DNA from: Burkholderiaceae bacterium
GTDB taxonomy: Bacteria > Pseudomonadota > Gammaproteobacteria > Burkholderiales > Burkholderiaceae_C
Direction of reading: 5' to 3'
DNA length: 5,842 bases
Assembly: GCA_017999135.1 (NCBI GenBank)
Contig: JAGOBT010000228.1
Coordinates: forward strand, 1-5,842
A model generated the notes under the pieces. That model did not search any database. It was not told where the DNA came from and saw only the letters and a program-made list of their open reading frames with translations. Shown piece after piece: positions 1-5,842 of this stretch. Numbering within the stretch: position 1 is the first letter of the stretch; the number at the start of each line of letters is the position of its first letter. The position numbers and the translations under genes were made by a program.

Positions 1-356
1 CGCTGGCGCTGCTCGATCTCGGGGTCGAAGAACTCTTCCACCCGGCCGCAGGTCAGGCACACCAGATGGTCATGGTGTTGGCCTTCGTTCAGCTCGAACA
101 CCGACTTGCCGGATTCGAAGTGGCTGCGTGACAGCAGGCCGGCCTGCTCGAACTGCATCAGCACCCGGTAGACGGTGGCCAGGCCGATGTCGGCGTCGTC
201 CTTCAGCAGGGCCTTGAACACGTCTTCGGCCGTCATGTGGCGCTGCTGCGTGCGCTGGAAGATCTCCAGGATCTTGATGCGCGGCAGCGTGGCCTTCAGG
301 CCGCTGCTCTTGAGCTCGTCGGCGTGGGACTGGGGCGGGGCGGCGCGGTGGGGCAT
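1..356 (-). CDS. fur: Ferric uptake regulator Fur, N-terminal part (runs off left edge)
   Basis: Metal-dependent transcriptional regulator of the Fur family; with bound Fe(II) it typically represses iron-uptake genes. The reverse strand reads 118 complete codons from ATG at 356-354 to the window edge. The winged-helix DNA-binding domain covers about residues 15-85, with the hallmark [15 protein letters not shown] at 19-33 and [16 protein letters not shown] at 60-75. The hinge leads to the metal and dimerisation region: the HHDH motif at 94-97, then Cys100-x2-Cys103 ([10 protein letters not shown]), as in classical Fur. These residues argue for Fur itself rather than Zur, Mur or PerR, although paralogues cannot be excluded from a fragment. 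The C-terminal third lies outside the window. The ATG at 356 is the only start, because an in-frame TAG lies four codons upstream (368-366). The N-terminus is several residues longer than in short Fur proteins. No good Shine-Dalgarno precedes it. It is divergent to bamE, an arrangement described for fur-omlA in Pseudomonas aeruginosa. Confidence 0.95.
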   Translation of the reverse strand, partial: MPHRAAPPQSHADELKSSGLKATLPRIKILEIFQRTQQRHMTAEDVFKALLKDDADIGLATVYRVLMQFEQAGLLSRSHFESGKSVFELNEGQHHDHLVCLTCGRVEEFFDPEIEQRQ

Positions 357-366
357 GGTGGATGGC

Positions 367-372
367 TAGAAT
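367..372 (+). promoter_or_regulatory. Candidate -10 element of bamE
   Basis: TAGAAT (5 of 6 to TATAAT) on the plus strand would start transcription near 378-380. No convincing -35 hexamer lies 15-19 bp upstream, which falls inside the fur coding sequence. If real, it excludes the ATG at 362 as the bamE start, because that codon would lie upstream of the mRNA 5' end. Confidence 0.4.
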
Positions 373-377
373 CGTCG

Positions 378-406
378 ATGATATCCAGCCCGCTGCAGAC
401 TGCCCA
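378..406 (-). promoter_or_regulatory. Candidate sigma70 promoter of fur
   Basis: On the minus strand, TATCAT (383-378, 5 of 6 matches to TATAAT) lies 17 bp downstream of TGGGCA (406-401, 4 of 6 to TTGACA). Transcription would begin near A372/T371, leaving a 5' leader of only about 15 nt before the fur ATG, without a recognisable ribosome binding site. The spacing is ideal, but the element was found by eye and is not proven. Confidence 0.45.
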
Positions 407-419
407 GCGCCAGGCGCTG
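405..419. repeat. Perfect 15-bp palindrome (7-bp arms) in the fur-bamE intergenic region
   Basis: CAGCGCC (405-411) and GGCGCTG (413-419) are exact reverse complements around a single A at 412. The left arm overlaps the candidate -35 of fur (401-406), and the whole element lies in the predicted bamE leader. It could be an operator half-site pair, or in RNA a short GC-rich hairpin with a loop of 3-5 nt. A further CGCTG copy at 391-395 can pair with CAGCG at 405-409. Chance is not excluded in such GC-rich DNA. Confidence 0.4.
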
Positions 420-454
420 CCAGCCTCTCCAGCACCCACCGTCGGGCCCGACCC

Positions 455-1021
455 TTGACCACCTCCGCACCTGTTCGCCGCTTGTCCCGCCTGGCTGGCC
501 TGCTCTGGCTGCCACTGGCCCTGGGAGGTTGCGCCTACCTGCCGTCGCTGCCAGCCCTGCCGTCGCTCACGTCGGGCGACAGCTTCCTCGGTGTGGTGAC
601 GCCCTACCGCATGGACATCGTGCAGGGCAACGTGGTCACGCAGGAGCTCGCCGCCCGGGTGCAGCCCGGCATGACCCGTGCCCAGGTGCGCGACATCCTC
701 GGCTCGCCGATGCTGACCGACCCGTTCCATGCCGACCGCTGGGACTACATCTTCACCATCCGCCGCCAGGGCACGCCGCCGCAGCGCCGGGATGTGGTGG
801 CGCACTTCAAGGGTGACCGGCTCGAGCGCCTGGACGCCAAGGACCTGCCGACCGAGAGCGATTTCGTCGCGTCGATCAGCCGGCCGATCAAGACCACCCG
901 CAGCCAGCCGATCGCGCTGACCGACGAGCAGATCAAGGCCCTGCCCAGGCCGCCCGCCGCCGCGCCCGAACCGGTGGTCCCGATGGGCGCCGTGCGCAGC
1001 TACCCGCCCCTGGAACCATGA
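455..1021 (+). CDS. bamE: Outer membrane assembly lipoprotein BamE (OmlA/SmpA family)
   Basis: Small lipoprotein of the BAM complex, which folds beta-barrel proteins into the outer membrane. Counting from the TTG at 455 (188 residues), a basic segment (VRRLSR) leads into a hydrophobic stretch ending in the lipobox ALGGC, with the lipidated cysteine at residue 26. A Pro/Leu/Ser linker follows. The BamE fold is recognisable from about residue 50: YRMDIVQGN (51-59), then [21 protein letters not shown] (about 69-89), and DRWDYIFTI. The family signature is GMTxxQVxxxLGxPxxxDPF. The protein is longer than E. coli BamE (about 113 residues) because of a C-terminal extension rich in proline and alanine. 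The frame is open up to an ATG at 362, but that start would put 56 residues before the cysteine and sits just 6 nt from the divergent fur start. The TTG gives a normal signal peptide and is preferred, though neither start has a clear ribosome binding site. The stop overlaps the dapB start (ATGA), so translation is probably coupled. Confidence 0.9.
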   Translation: MTTSAPVRRLSRLAGLLWLPLALGGCAYLPSLPALPSLTSGDSFLGVVTPYRMDIVQGNVVTQELAARVQPGMTRAQVRDILGSPMLTDPFHADRWDYIFTIRRQGTPPQRRDVVAHFKGDRLERLDAKDLPTESDFVASISRPIKTTRSQPIALTDEQIKALPRPPAAAPEPVVPMGAVRSYPPLEP

Positions 1022-1821
1022 CGCTGCGCGTCGCGATTGCCGGTGCGTCCGGCCGCATGGGCCACATGCTGGTCGAGGCGGTGCTGGCCGCGCCCGACCT
1101 GCAACTGGCTGGTGCGCTCGACATCGCCGGCAGCCCGGCGCTGGGCCAGGACGCCGGCGCCTTCGCCGGCCGCCACACCGGCGTGGCCATCACCAGCGAC
1201 CTGCACGCCGGTCTGGCCCAGGCCCAGGTGCTGATCGACTTCACCCGGCCCGCGGGCACGCTGGCGCACCTGGCGGTCTGCCGCGATCTGGGCGTCAAGG
1301 CGGTGATCGGCACCACCGGCTTTTCGGCCGAGCAGAAGGCCACCATCACTGCCCATGCCGCGCAGGTGGCGGTGGTGCTGGCGCCCAACATGAGCGTGGG
1401 TGTCAACGTGGTGCTCAAGCTGCTGGACCAGGCCGCCCGCGCACTGAACCAGGGCTACGACATCGAGGTGATCGAAGCCCACCACCGCCACAAGGTGGAC
1501 GCGCCCAGCGGCACCGCGCTGCAGATGGGCGAGGTGCTGGCCGCCGCGCTGGGGCGCAACCTGGCCGACTGTGCGGTGTATGCCCGCGAAGGTGTCACCG
1601 GCGAGCGCGATCCGTCGACCATCGGCTTCTCGGCCATCCGTGGCGGCGACATCGTGGGCGACCACACGGTGCTGTTCGCCGGCACTGGCGAGCGCATCGA
1701 GATCAGCCACAAGAGCAGCAGCCGCGCCGGCTATGCCCAGGGCAGCCTGCGCGCCGCACGTTTCCTGGCGGGGCACGCGACCGGCCTGTTCGACATGAAC
1801 GACGTGCTCGGCCTGGCCTGA
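1018..1821 (+). CDS. dapB: 4-hydroxy-tetrahydrodipicolinate reductase DapB
   Basis: Cytoplasmic enzyme of the diaminopimelate/lysine pathway. It reduces the DapA product 4-hydroxy-tetrahydrodipicolinate to tetrahydrodipicolinate with NAD(P)H, supplying meso-DAP for peptidoglycan and lysine for protein. The 267 residues match the family length (273 in E. coli). The N-terminal Rossmann motif [11 protein letters not shown] (5-15) binds the nucleotide, and GTTG (98-101) and APNMSVGVN (122-130) follow. The signature [15 protein letters not shown] (153-167) carries the catalytic His155 and Lys159, equivalent to E. coli His159 and Lys163, together with the substrate-binding SGT (164-166). The C-terminal [15 protein letters not shown] block (222-236) closes the fold. 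All key residues are present. The start overlaps the bamE stop by ATGA and no strong Shine-Dalgarno is seen, which suggests translational coupling. exbB follows after 8 nt. Confidence 0.97.
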   Translation: MTLRVAIAGASGRMGHMLVEAVLAAPDLQLAGALDIAGSPALGQDAGAFAGRHTGVAITSDLHAGLAQAQVLIDFTRPAGTLAHLAVCRDLGVKAVIGTTGFSAEQKATITAHAAQVAVVLAPNMSVGVNVVLKLLDQAARALNQGYDIEVIEAHHRHKVDAPSGTALQMGEVLAAALGRNLADCAVYAREGVTGERDPSTIGFSAIRGGDIVGDHTVLFAGTGERIEISHKSSSRAGYAQGSLRAARFLAGHATGLFDMNDVLGLA

Positions 1822-1829
1822 GCCCTGCC

Positions 1830-2495
<666 letters not shown>

Positions 2496-2496
2496 C

Positions 2497-2928
2497 ATGG
2501 CCTTCGGCCGCCTGCAGCGCCCCGGCGCGTCGCAGCCGATGAGCGACATCAACATGACACCGTTGATCGACGTGATGCTGGTGCTGCTGGTGATCTTCAT
2601 CATCACCGCGCCGCTGATGAGCAGCAGCCTGCGGCTGGACCTGCCCAAGACCGAGGGCGCCACGCCCACCGACGCACCGCTGTTCGTGGCGGTGGCGGTG
2701 GACGCCAGCGGCCAGCTGTTCTGGGGCGATGAGCCCGTCAACCCGCAGCAGCTGCAGGCCAAGGTGCGCGACAGCGCCCGCCGCAACCCGGCCACCGAGG
2801 TGCAGCTGCGCGCCGACCAGGCCGTGCCCTTCGGCCGCATCGCCGAGCTGATCGGCCTGGTGCAGGCCGGCGGGCTGAACCGCGTGGGCTTCGTCACCGA
2901 GACCGCCGCGGCGCCGTCGGCCAAATAG
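2497..2928 (+). CDS. exbD: Biopolymer transport protein ExbD (ExbD/TolR family)
   Basis: Partner of ExbB in the proton-driven motor: a single-pass inner-membrane protein with a periplasmic domain that works with TonB or a TonB-like partner. The 143 residues (E. coli ExbD has 141) start with a short cytoplasmic tail. The family signature [19 protein letters not shown] (16-34) follows, with Asp25 at the same position as the essential protonatable Asp25 of E. coli ExbD. The transmembrane helix is about 24-41. After it come LDLPK (47-51), the linker, and a periplasmic domain with the block [20 protein letters not shown] (about 102-121) shared by ExbD and TolR. The start at 2497 is supported by GGAGG five bases upstream and by the usual N-terminal length. 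The gene lies 1 nt after exbB in the same operon. TolR is an alternative name by homology but is less likely without a tol-pal cluster. Confidence 0.9.
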   Translation: MAFGRLQRPGASQPMSDINMTPLIDVMLVLLVIFIITAPLMSSSLRLDLPKTEGATPTDAPLFVAVAVDASGQLFWGDEPVNPQQLQAKVRDSARRNPATEVQLRADQAVPFGRIAELIGLVQAGGLNRVGFVTETAAAPSAK

Positions 2929-2932
2929 CAGG

Positions 2933-2966
2933 TTCGCCCCGCAGACCCCCCTTCTACAATGAAGGG
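2933..2966 (+). promoter_or_regulatory. Candidate leuS promoter giving a leaderless mRNA
   Basis: TACAAT (2955-2960) matches the -10 consensus at 5 of 6 bases. Counting its last T as -7 puts +1 exactly on 2967, the A of the leuS ATG, so a transcript from here would have no leader. The best -35 is weak: TTCGCC (2933-2938, 3 of 6) with a 16-bp spacer. The region is the only gap longer than 20 nt between plus-strand genes after bamE. Confidence 0.5.
2949..2966. repeat. Perfect inverted repeat around the leuS -10, abutting the start codon
   Basis: CCCTTC (2949-2954) and GAAGGG (2961-2966) are exact reverse complements separated by the six bases TACAAT, and the right arm touches the leuS ATG. As DNA it could be an operator over the -10. 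In read-through RNA it could fold into a 6-bp hairpin holding the only Shine-Dalgarno-like bases, which in any case lie too close to the ATG. It lacks the U-tract of an intrinsic terminator. Confidence 0.5.
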
Positions 2967-5669
2967 ATGAACGAGAAATACGCCCCCGCCGAGGTGGAAG
3001 CCGCGGCCCATGCCCACTGGGCGCAGCCGCTGTGGAACGGCCACAACGCCTACCGCGTCACCGAAGACCAGAGCAAGCCGAAGTTCTACGCCTGCTCGAT
3101 GCTGCCCTACCCCAGCGGCAAGCTGCACATGGGCCATGTGCGCAACTACACCATCAACGACATGCTCGCGCGCCAGCTGCGCATGAAGGGCATGAACGTG
3201 CTGATGCCGATGGGCTGGGACGCCTTCGGCCTGCCGGCCGAAAACGCGGCGATGAAGAACAAGGTGCCGCCCGCGCAGTGGACCTACGACAACATCGCCC
3301 ACATGAAGGGCCAGATGCAGGCCATGGGCCTGGCCATCGACTGGAGCCGCGAGGTCGCCACCTGCACGCCGCAGTACTACCAATGGAACCAGTGGCTGTT
3401 CCTGAAGATGCTGGAAGCCGGCATCGCCGAGCGCCGCACCCAGGTGGTGAACTGGGACCCGGTCGACCAGACGGTGCTGGCCAACGAGCAGGTGATCGAC
3501 GGCAAGGGCTGGCGCAGCGGCGCAGTGATCGAGAAGCGCGAGATCCCGGGCTACTACCTGAAGATCACCCAATACGCTGAAGAGCTGCTGTCGGCGGTGA
3601 ACAACCCCGACGACCCGCACTACCTGGCCGGCTGGCCCGAGCGCGTGCGGCTGATGCAGGAGAACTGGATCGGCAAGAGCGAGGGCGTGCGCTTCGCCTT
3701 CACCCACGACATCCGTGGTGCTGATGGCGCGCTGATCGGCGATGGGCGCATGTGGGTGTTCACCACCCGCGCCGACACCATCATGGGCGTGACCTTCTGC
3801 GCCGTGGCGCCCGAGCACCCGCTGGCGGCGCATGCGGCGGCGTCCAACCCGGCCGTGGCCGCCTTCATCGCCGAGTGTGCGCAAGGCGGCACCACCGAGG
3901 CCGAGCTGGCCACGCAGGAGAAGAAAGGCGTGCCCACCGGCCTGACGGTGACGCACCCGTTGACCGGCGCCGCCGTGGACGTGTGGGTCGGCAACTACGT
4001 GCTGATGGGCTATGGCGACGGCGCGGTGATGGGCGTGCCGGCGCATGACGAGCGCGACTTCGCCTTTGCCAGGAAGTACGGCCTCGCCATCCGGCAGGTG
4101 GTGGCGGCCGACGGCGAGACCTTCAGCACCGACGCCTGGGCCGACTGGTACGGCGACAAGCAGCGTGCGGTGTGCGTCAACTCCGGCGTGCTCGACGGCC
4201 TGCCGTGCAAGGCCGCGGTGAACAAGGTGGCCGAGCTGCTGGCCGCCAAGGGCCTGGGCGAGAAGAAGACCACCTGGCGCCTGCGCGACTGGGGCGTGAG
4301 CCGCCAGCGCTACTGGGGCACGCCGATCCCGATCATCCACTGCGACGACCACGGCGCGGTGCCGGTGCCCGAGAAAGACCTGCCGGTGGTGCTGCCCGAG
4401 GACTGCATCCCCGACGGCAGCGGCAACCCGCTGAACAAGCGCGCCGACTTCCTCAACGTGCCCTGCCCGGTGTGCGGCAAGCCGTCGCGGCGTGAGACCG
4501 ACACGATGGACACCTTCGTCGATTCGTCGTGGTACTTCATGCGCTACTGCGACCCCACCAACGCCGACGCGATGGTGGCCGACGGCACGCAGTACTGGAT
4601 GGGCGGTGGTGTGGACGGCCAAGCCGGCCACCCTGGCATGGACCAGTACATCGGCGGCATCGAGCATGCCATCCTGCACCTGCTGTACGCCCGCTTCTGG
4701 ACCAAGGTGATGCGCGACCTGGGCCTCGTCAAGGTGTCCGAGCCGTTCACCCGGCTGCTGACCCAGGGCATGGTGCTCAACCACATCTACAGCCGGCGCA
4801 GCGACAAGGGCGGCATCGAGTACTTCTGGCCGCATGAGGTGGAAGACATCCGCGACGATGCCGGCAAGGTGACCCAGGCCCGCGTCAAGGCCGACGGCAG
4901 CCTGGTCGACTACGAGGGCGTGGGCACGATGTCCAAGTCCAAGAACAACGGTGTCGACCCGCAGGCCCTGATCGACACCTACGGCGCCGACACCGCCCGG
5001 CTGTTCGTGATGTTCGCCAGCCCGCCCGAACAGACGCTGGAGTGGAACGACGCCGGCGTGGAAGGCGCGCACCGATTCCTGAAGCGGGTGTGGGGCTTCG
5101 GCGCGAAGAACGCTGCGCTGCTGCAGCGTGCGACCAGCAGCAACCTGAGCGGCGCCACGCTGCGCCCCGAGGCCGCCACGCTGCGCCGCGAGGTGCACCT
5201 GGTGCTGCGCCAGGTGAGCCATGACTTCGACCGCATGCAGTACAACACCGTGGTGTCGGGCTGCATGAAGCTGCTGAATGCGCTGGAAGGCTTCAAGGCG
5301 GATGGCAGCGACGGCGACACCGCCACGCTGTGCGAAGGCATGTCGGTGCTGCTGCGCGCGCTGTACCCGGCCTGCCCGCACATCACCCATGCGCTGTGGG
5401 CCGAACTGGGCTTTGCCAAGGCGGTGGGCGATCTGCTGGATGCGCCCTGGCCGGCGGTGGACGAGGCAGCCCTGGTGCAGGACCAGATCAGCCTGGTGCT
5501 GCAGATCAGCGGCAAGACGCGCGGTGCGCTCAGCGTGCCGGCTGTGGCCGACAAGATCGCGATCGAGGCCGCGGCGCTGGCGTCGCCCGAGTTCGCGAAG
5601 TTCAGCGAGGGCAAGGTGGCAAAGAAGGTGATCGTGGTGCCGGGCCGGCTGGTCAACGTGGTGGTCTGA
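2967..5669 (+). CDS. leuS: Leucyl-tRNA synthetase
   Basis: Cytoplasmic class I aminoacyl-tRNA synthetase that charges tRNA-Leu with leucine and hydrolyses mischarged products. It has 900 residues, against about 860 in E. coli. The Rossmann catalytic core opens with [16 protein letters not shown] (46-61), in which HMGH (54-57) is the HIGH motif, followed by [13 protein letters not shown] (83-95). The CP1 editing domain (about 235-430) contains [11 protein letters not shown] (264-274) and [14 protein letters not shown] (352-365), whose Asp361 belongs to the conserved editing pocket. The core resumes at [15 protein letters not shown] (437-451). Cys459-x2-His462 and Cys500-x2-Cys503 could form a zinc site. 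The leucine-specific insertion lies at about 605-650. The KMSKS loop reads TMSKS (654-658). The anticodon-binding helices and C-terminal domain complete the protein. The ATG at 2967 matches the family N-terminus. No usable Shine-Dalgarno exists: GAAGGG directly abuts the ATG. The gene appears intact. Confidence 0.98.
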   Translation: MNEKYAPAEVEAAAHAHWAQPLWNGHNAYRVTEDQSKPKFYACSMLPYPSGKLHMGHVRNYTINDMLARQLRMKGMNVLMPMGWDAFGLPAENAAMKNKVPPAQWTYDNIAHMKGQMQAMGLAIDWSREVATCTPQYYQWNQWLFLKMLEAGIAERRTQVVNWDPVDQTVLANEQVIDGKGWRSGAVIEKREIPGYYLKITQYAEELLSAVNNPDDPHYLAGWPERVRLMQENWIGKSEGVRFAFTHDIRGADGALIGDGRMWVFTTRADTIMGVTFCAVAPEHPLAAHAAASNPAVAAFIAECAQGGTTEAELATQEKKGVPTGLTVTHPLTGAAVDVWVGNYVLMGYGDGAVMGVPAHDERDFAFARKYGLAIRQVVAADGETFSTDAWADWYGDKQRAVCVNSGVLDGLPCKAAVNKVAELLAAKGLGEKKTTWRLRDWGVSRQRYWGTPIPIIHCDDHGAVPVPEKDLPVVLPEDCIPDGSGNPLNKRADFLNVPCPVCGKPSRRETDTMDTFVDSSWYFMRYCDPTNADAMVADGTQYWMGGGVDGQAGHPGMDQYIGGIEHAILHLLYARFWTKVMRDLGLVKVSEPFTRLLTQGMVLNHIYSRRSDKGGIEYFWPHEVEDIRDDAGKVTQARVKADGSLVDYEGVGTMSKSKNNGVDPQALIDTYGADTARLFVMFASPPEQTLEWNDAGVEGAHRFLKRVWGFGAKNAALLQRATSSNLSGATLRPEAATLRREVHLVLRQVSHDFDRMQYNTVVSGCMKLLNALEGFKADGSDGDTATLCEGMSVLLRALYPACPHITHALWAELGFAKAVGDLLDAPWPAVDEAALVQDQISLVLQISGKTRGALSVPAVADKIAIEAAALASPEFAKFSEGKVAKKVIVVPGRLVNVVV

Positions 5670-5687
5670 CCTGGTGTGACAAGGCGC

Positions 5688-5842
5688 ATGCCGCACACCC
5701 CCGCGCGCCGCAGGATCCTGGTTGCGCTGGGCAGCACCGCGCTGCTCGGTGGCTGCGGCTTCGCCCTGCGCCAGACGCCGCCGCTGCCCTTCCGCCGCAT
5801 CGCGCTGACCGGCTTCGTGGCCGATTCGCCGTTGGCCGGCAG
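5688..5842 (+). CDS. lptE: LPS-assembly lipoprotein LptE, N-terminal part (runs off right edge)
   Basis: Outer-membrane lipoprotein that plugs and assembles LptD, the channel placing lipopolysaccharide on the cell surface. Only 51 complete codons are in the window. They encode a basic start (ARRR, 6-9), a hydrophobic segment and the lipobox LLGGC, with the lipidated cysteine at residue 23. CGFALR (23-28) follows, the typical LptE beginning after the modified cysteine. The position just downstream of leuS is the usual one for lptE in proteobacteria, commonly followed by holA. The start ATG has AAGG (5681-5684) only three bases upstream. An in-frame GTG at 5676 would add four residues and remains possible. 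The gene is 18 nt after the leuS stop with no terminator between, so co-transcription is likely. The identification rests on the lipobox, the CGFxLR motif and context, since most of the protein is missing. Confidence 0.85.
   Translation, partial: MPHTPARRRILVALGSTALLGGCGFALRQTPPLPFRRIALTGFVADSPLAG

Noticed and set aside
376..394. Possible Fur box between fur and bamE (autoregulation).
   Set aside because: Only short AT-containing pieces (GATGATATC) are present. No 19-bp match to the GATAATGATAATCATTATC type consensus is visible, so autoregulation cannot be supported.
1000..1776. Minus-strand open frame of 258 codons opposite dapB.
   Set aside because: Same composition artefact: DapB on the plus strand has all catalytic motifs, and the antisense translation resembles no family.
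2929..2966. Rho-independent terminator after exbD.
   Set aside because: The inverted repeat is short and is followed by the leuS start codon rather than a run of T.

Overview
The window is GC-rich, densely packed chromosomal DNA. It reads as a member of the Burkholderiales (Betaproteobacteria), most plausibly near the Leptothrix/Rubrivivax/Ideonella/Comamonadaceae group. The basis is base composition and codon use, the sequence character of Fur, DapB and LeuRS, and a gene order (fur < > bamE/omlA - dapB - exbB - exbD - leuS - lptE) that I recall as typical of that order. I could not search a database, so the lineage is an inference.

Layout. On the minus strand, 1-356 holds the N-terminal 118 codons of fur, which runs off the left edge. 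A short divergent intergenic region (about 357-454) carries -10-like elements for both directions that occupy the same DNA, plus a 15-bp palindrome. Everything to the right is on the plus strand. bamE (outer-membrane assembly lipoprotein) overlaps dapB by the four bases ATGA, and exbB starts 8 nt after dapB. exbD follows exbB by 1 nt with a strong Shine-Dalgarno. After a 38-nt gap comes leuS, and 18 nt after leuS comes the start of lptE, cut by the right edge. No rho-independent terminator is visible, so the plus-strand genes could form one long transcription unit with an extra internal start in front of leuS.

Functional theme. Most of the run concerns the cell envelope. BamE belongs to the beta-barrel assembly machine. 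DapB makes the precursor of diaminopimelate and lysine, and so feeds peptidoglycan. ExbB/ExbD form a proton-driven inner-membrane motor that powers TonB- or Tol-type systems. LptE is the lipoprotein plug of the LPS transporter. LeuRS is the housekeeping exception. Fur, reading away, links the neighbourhood to iron and metal control.

There is no mobile element, CRISPR array, rRNA, tRNA or sign of recent transfer, and I do not see a new biological system. The points worth a second look are small and regulatory: a -10 hexamer that would make the leuS mRNA leaderless, enclosed in a perfect inverted repeat; a three-codon reading frame overlapping the leuS start; face-to-face fur and bamE promoters; and a probable TTG start for bamE.
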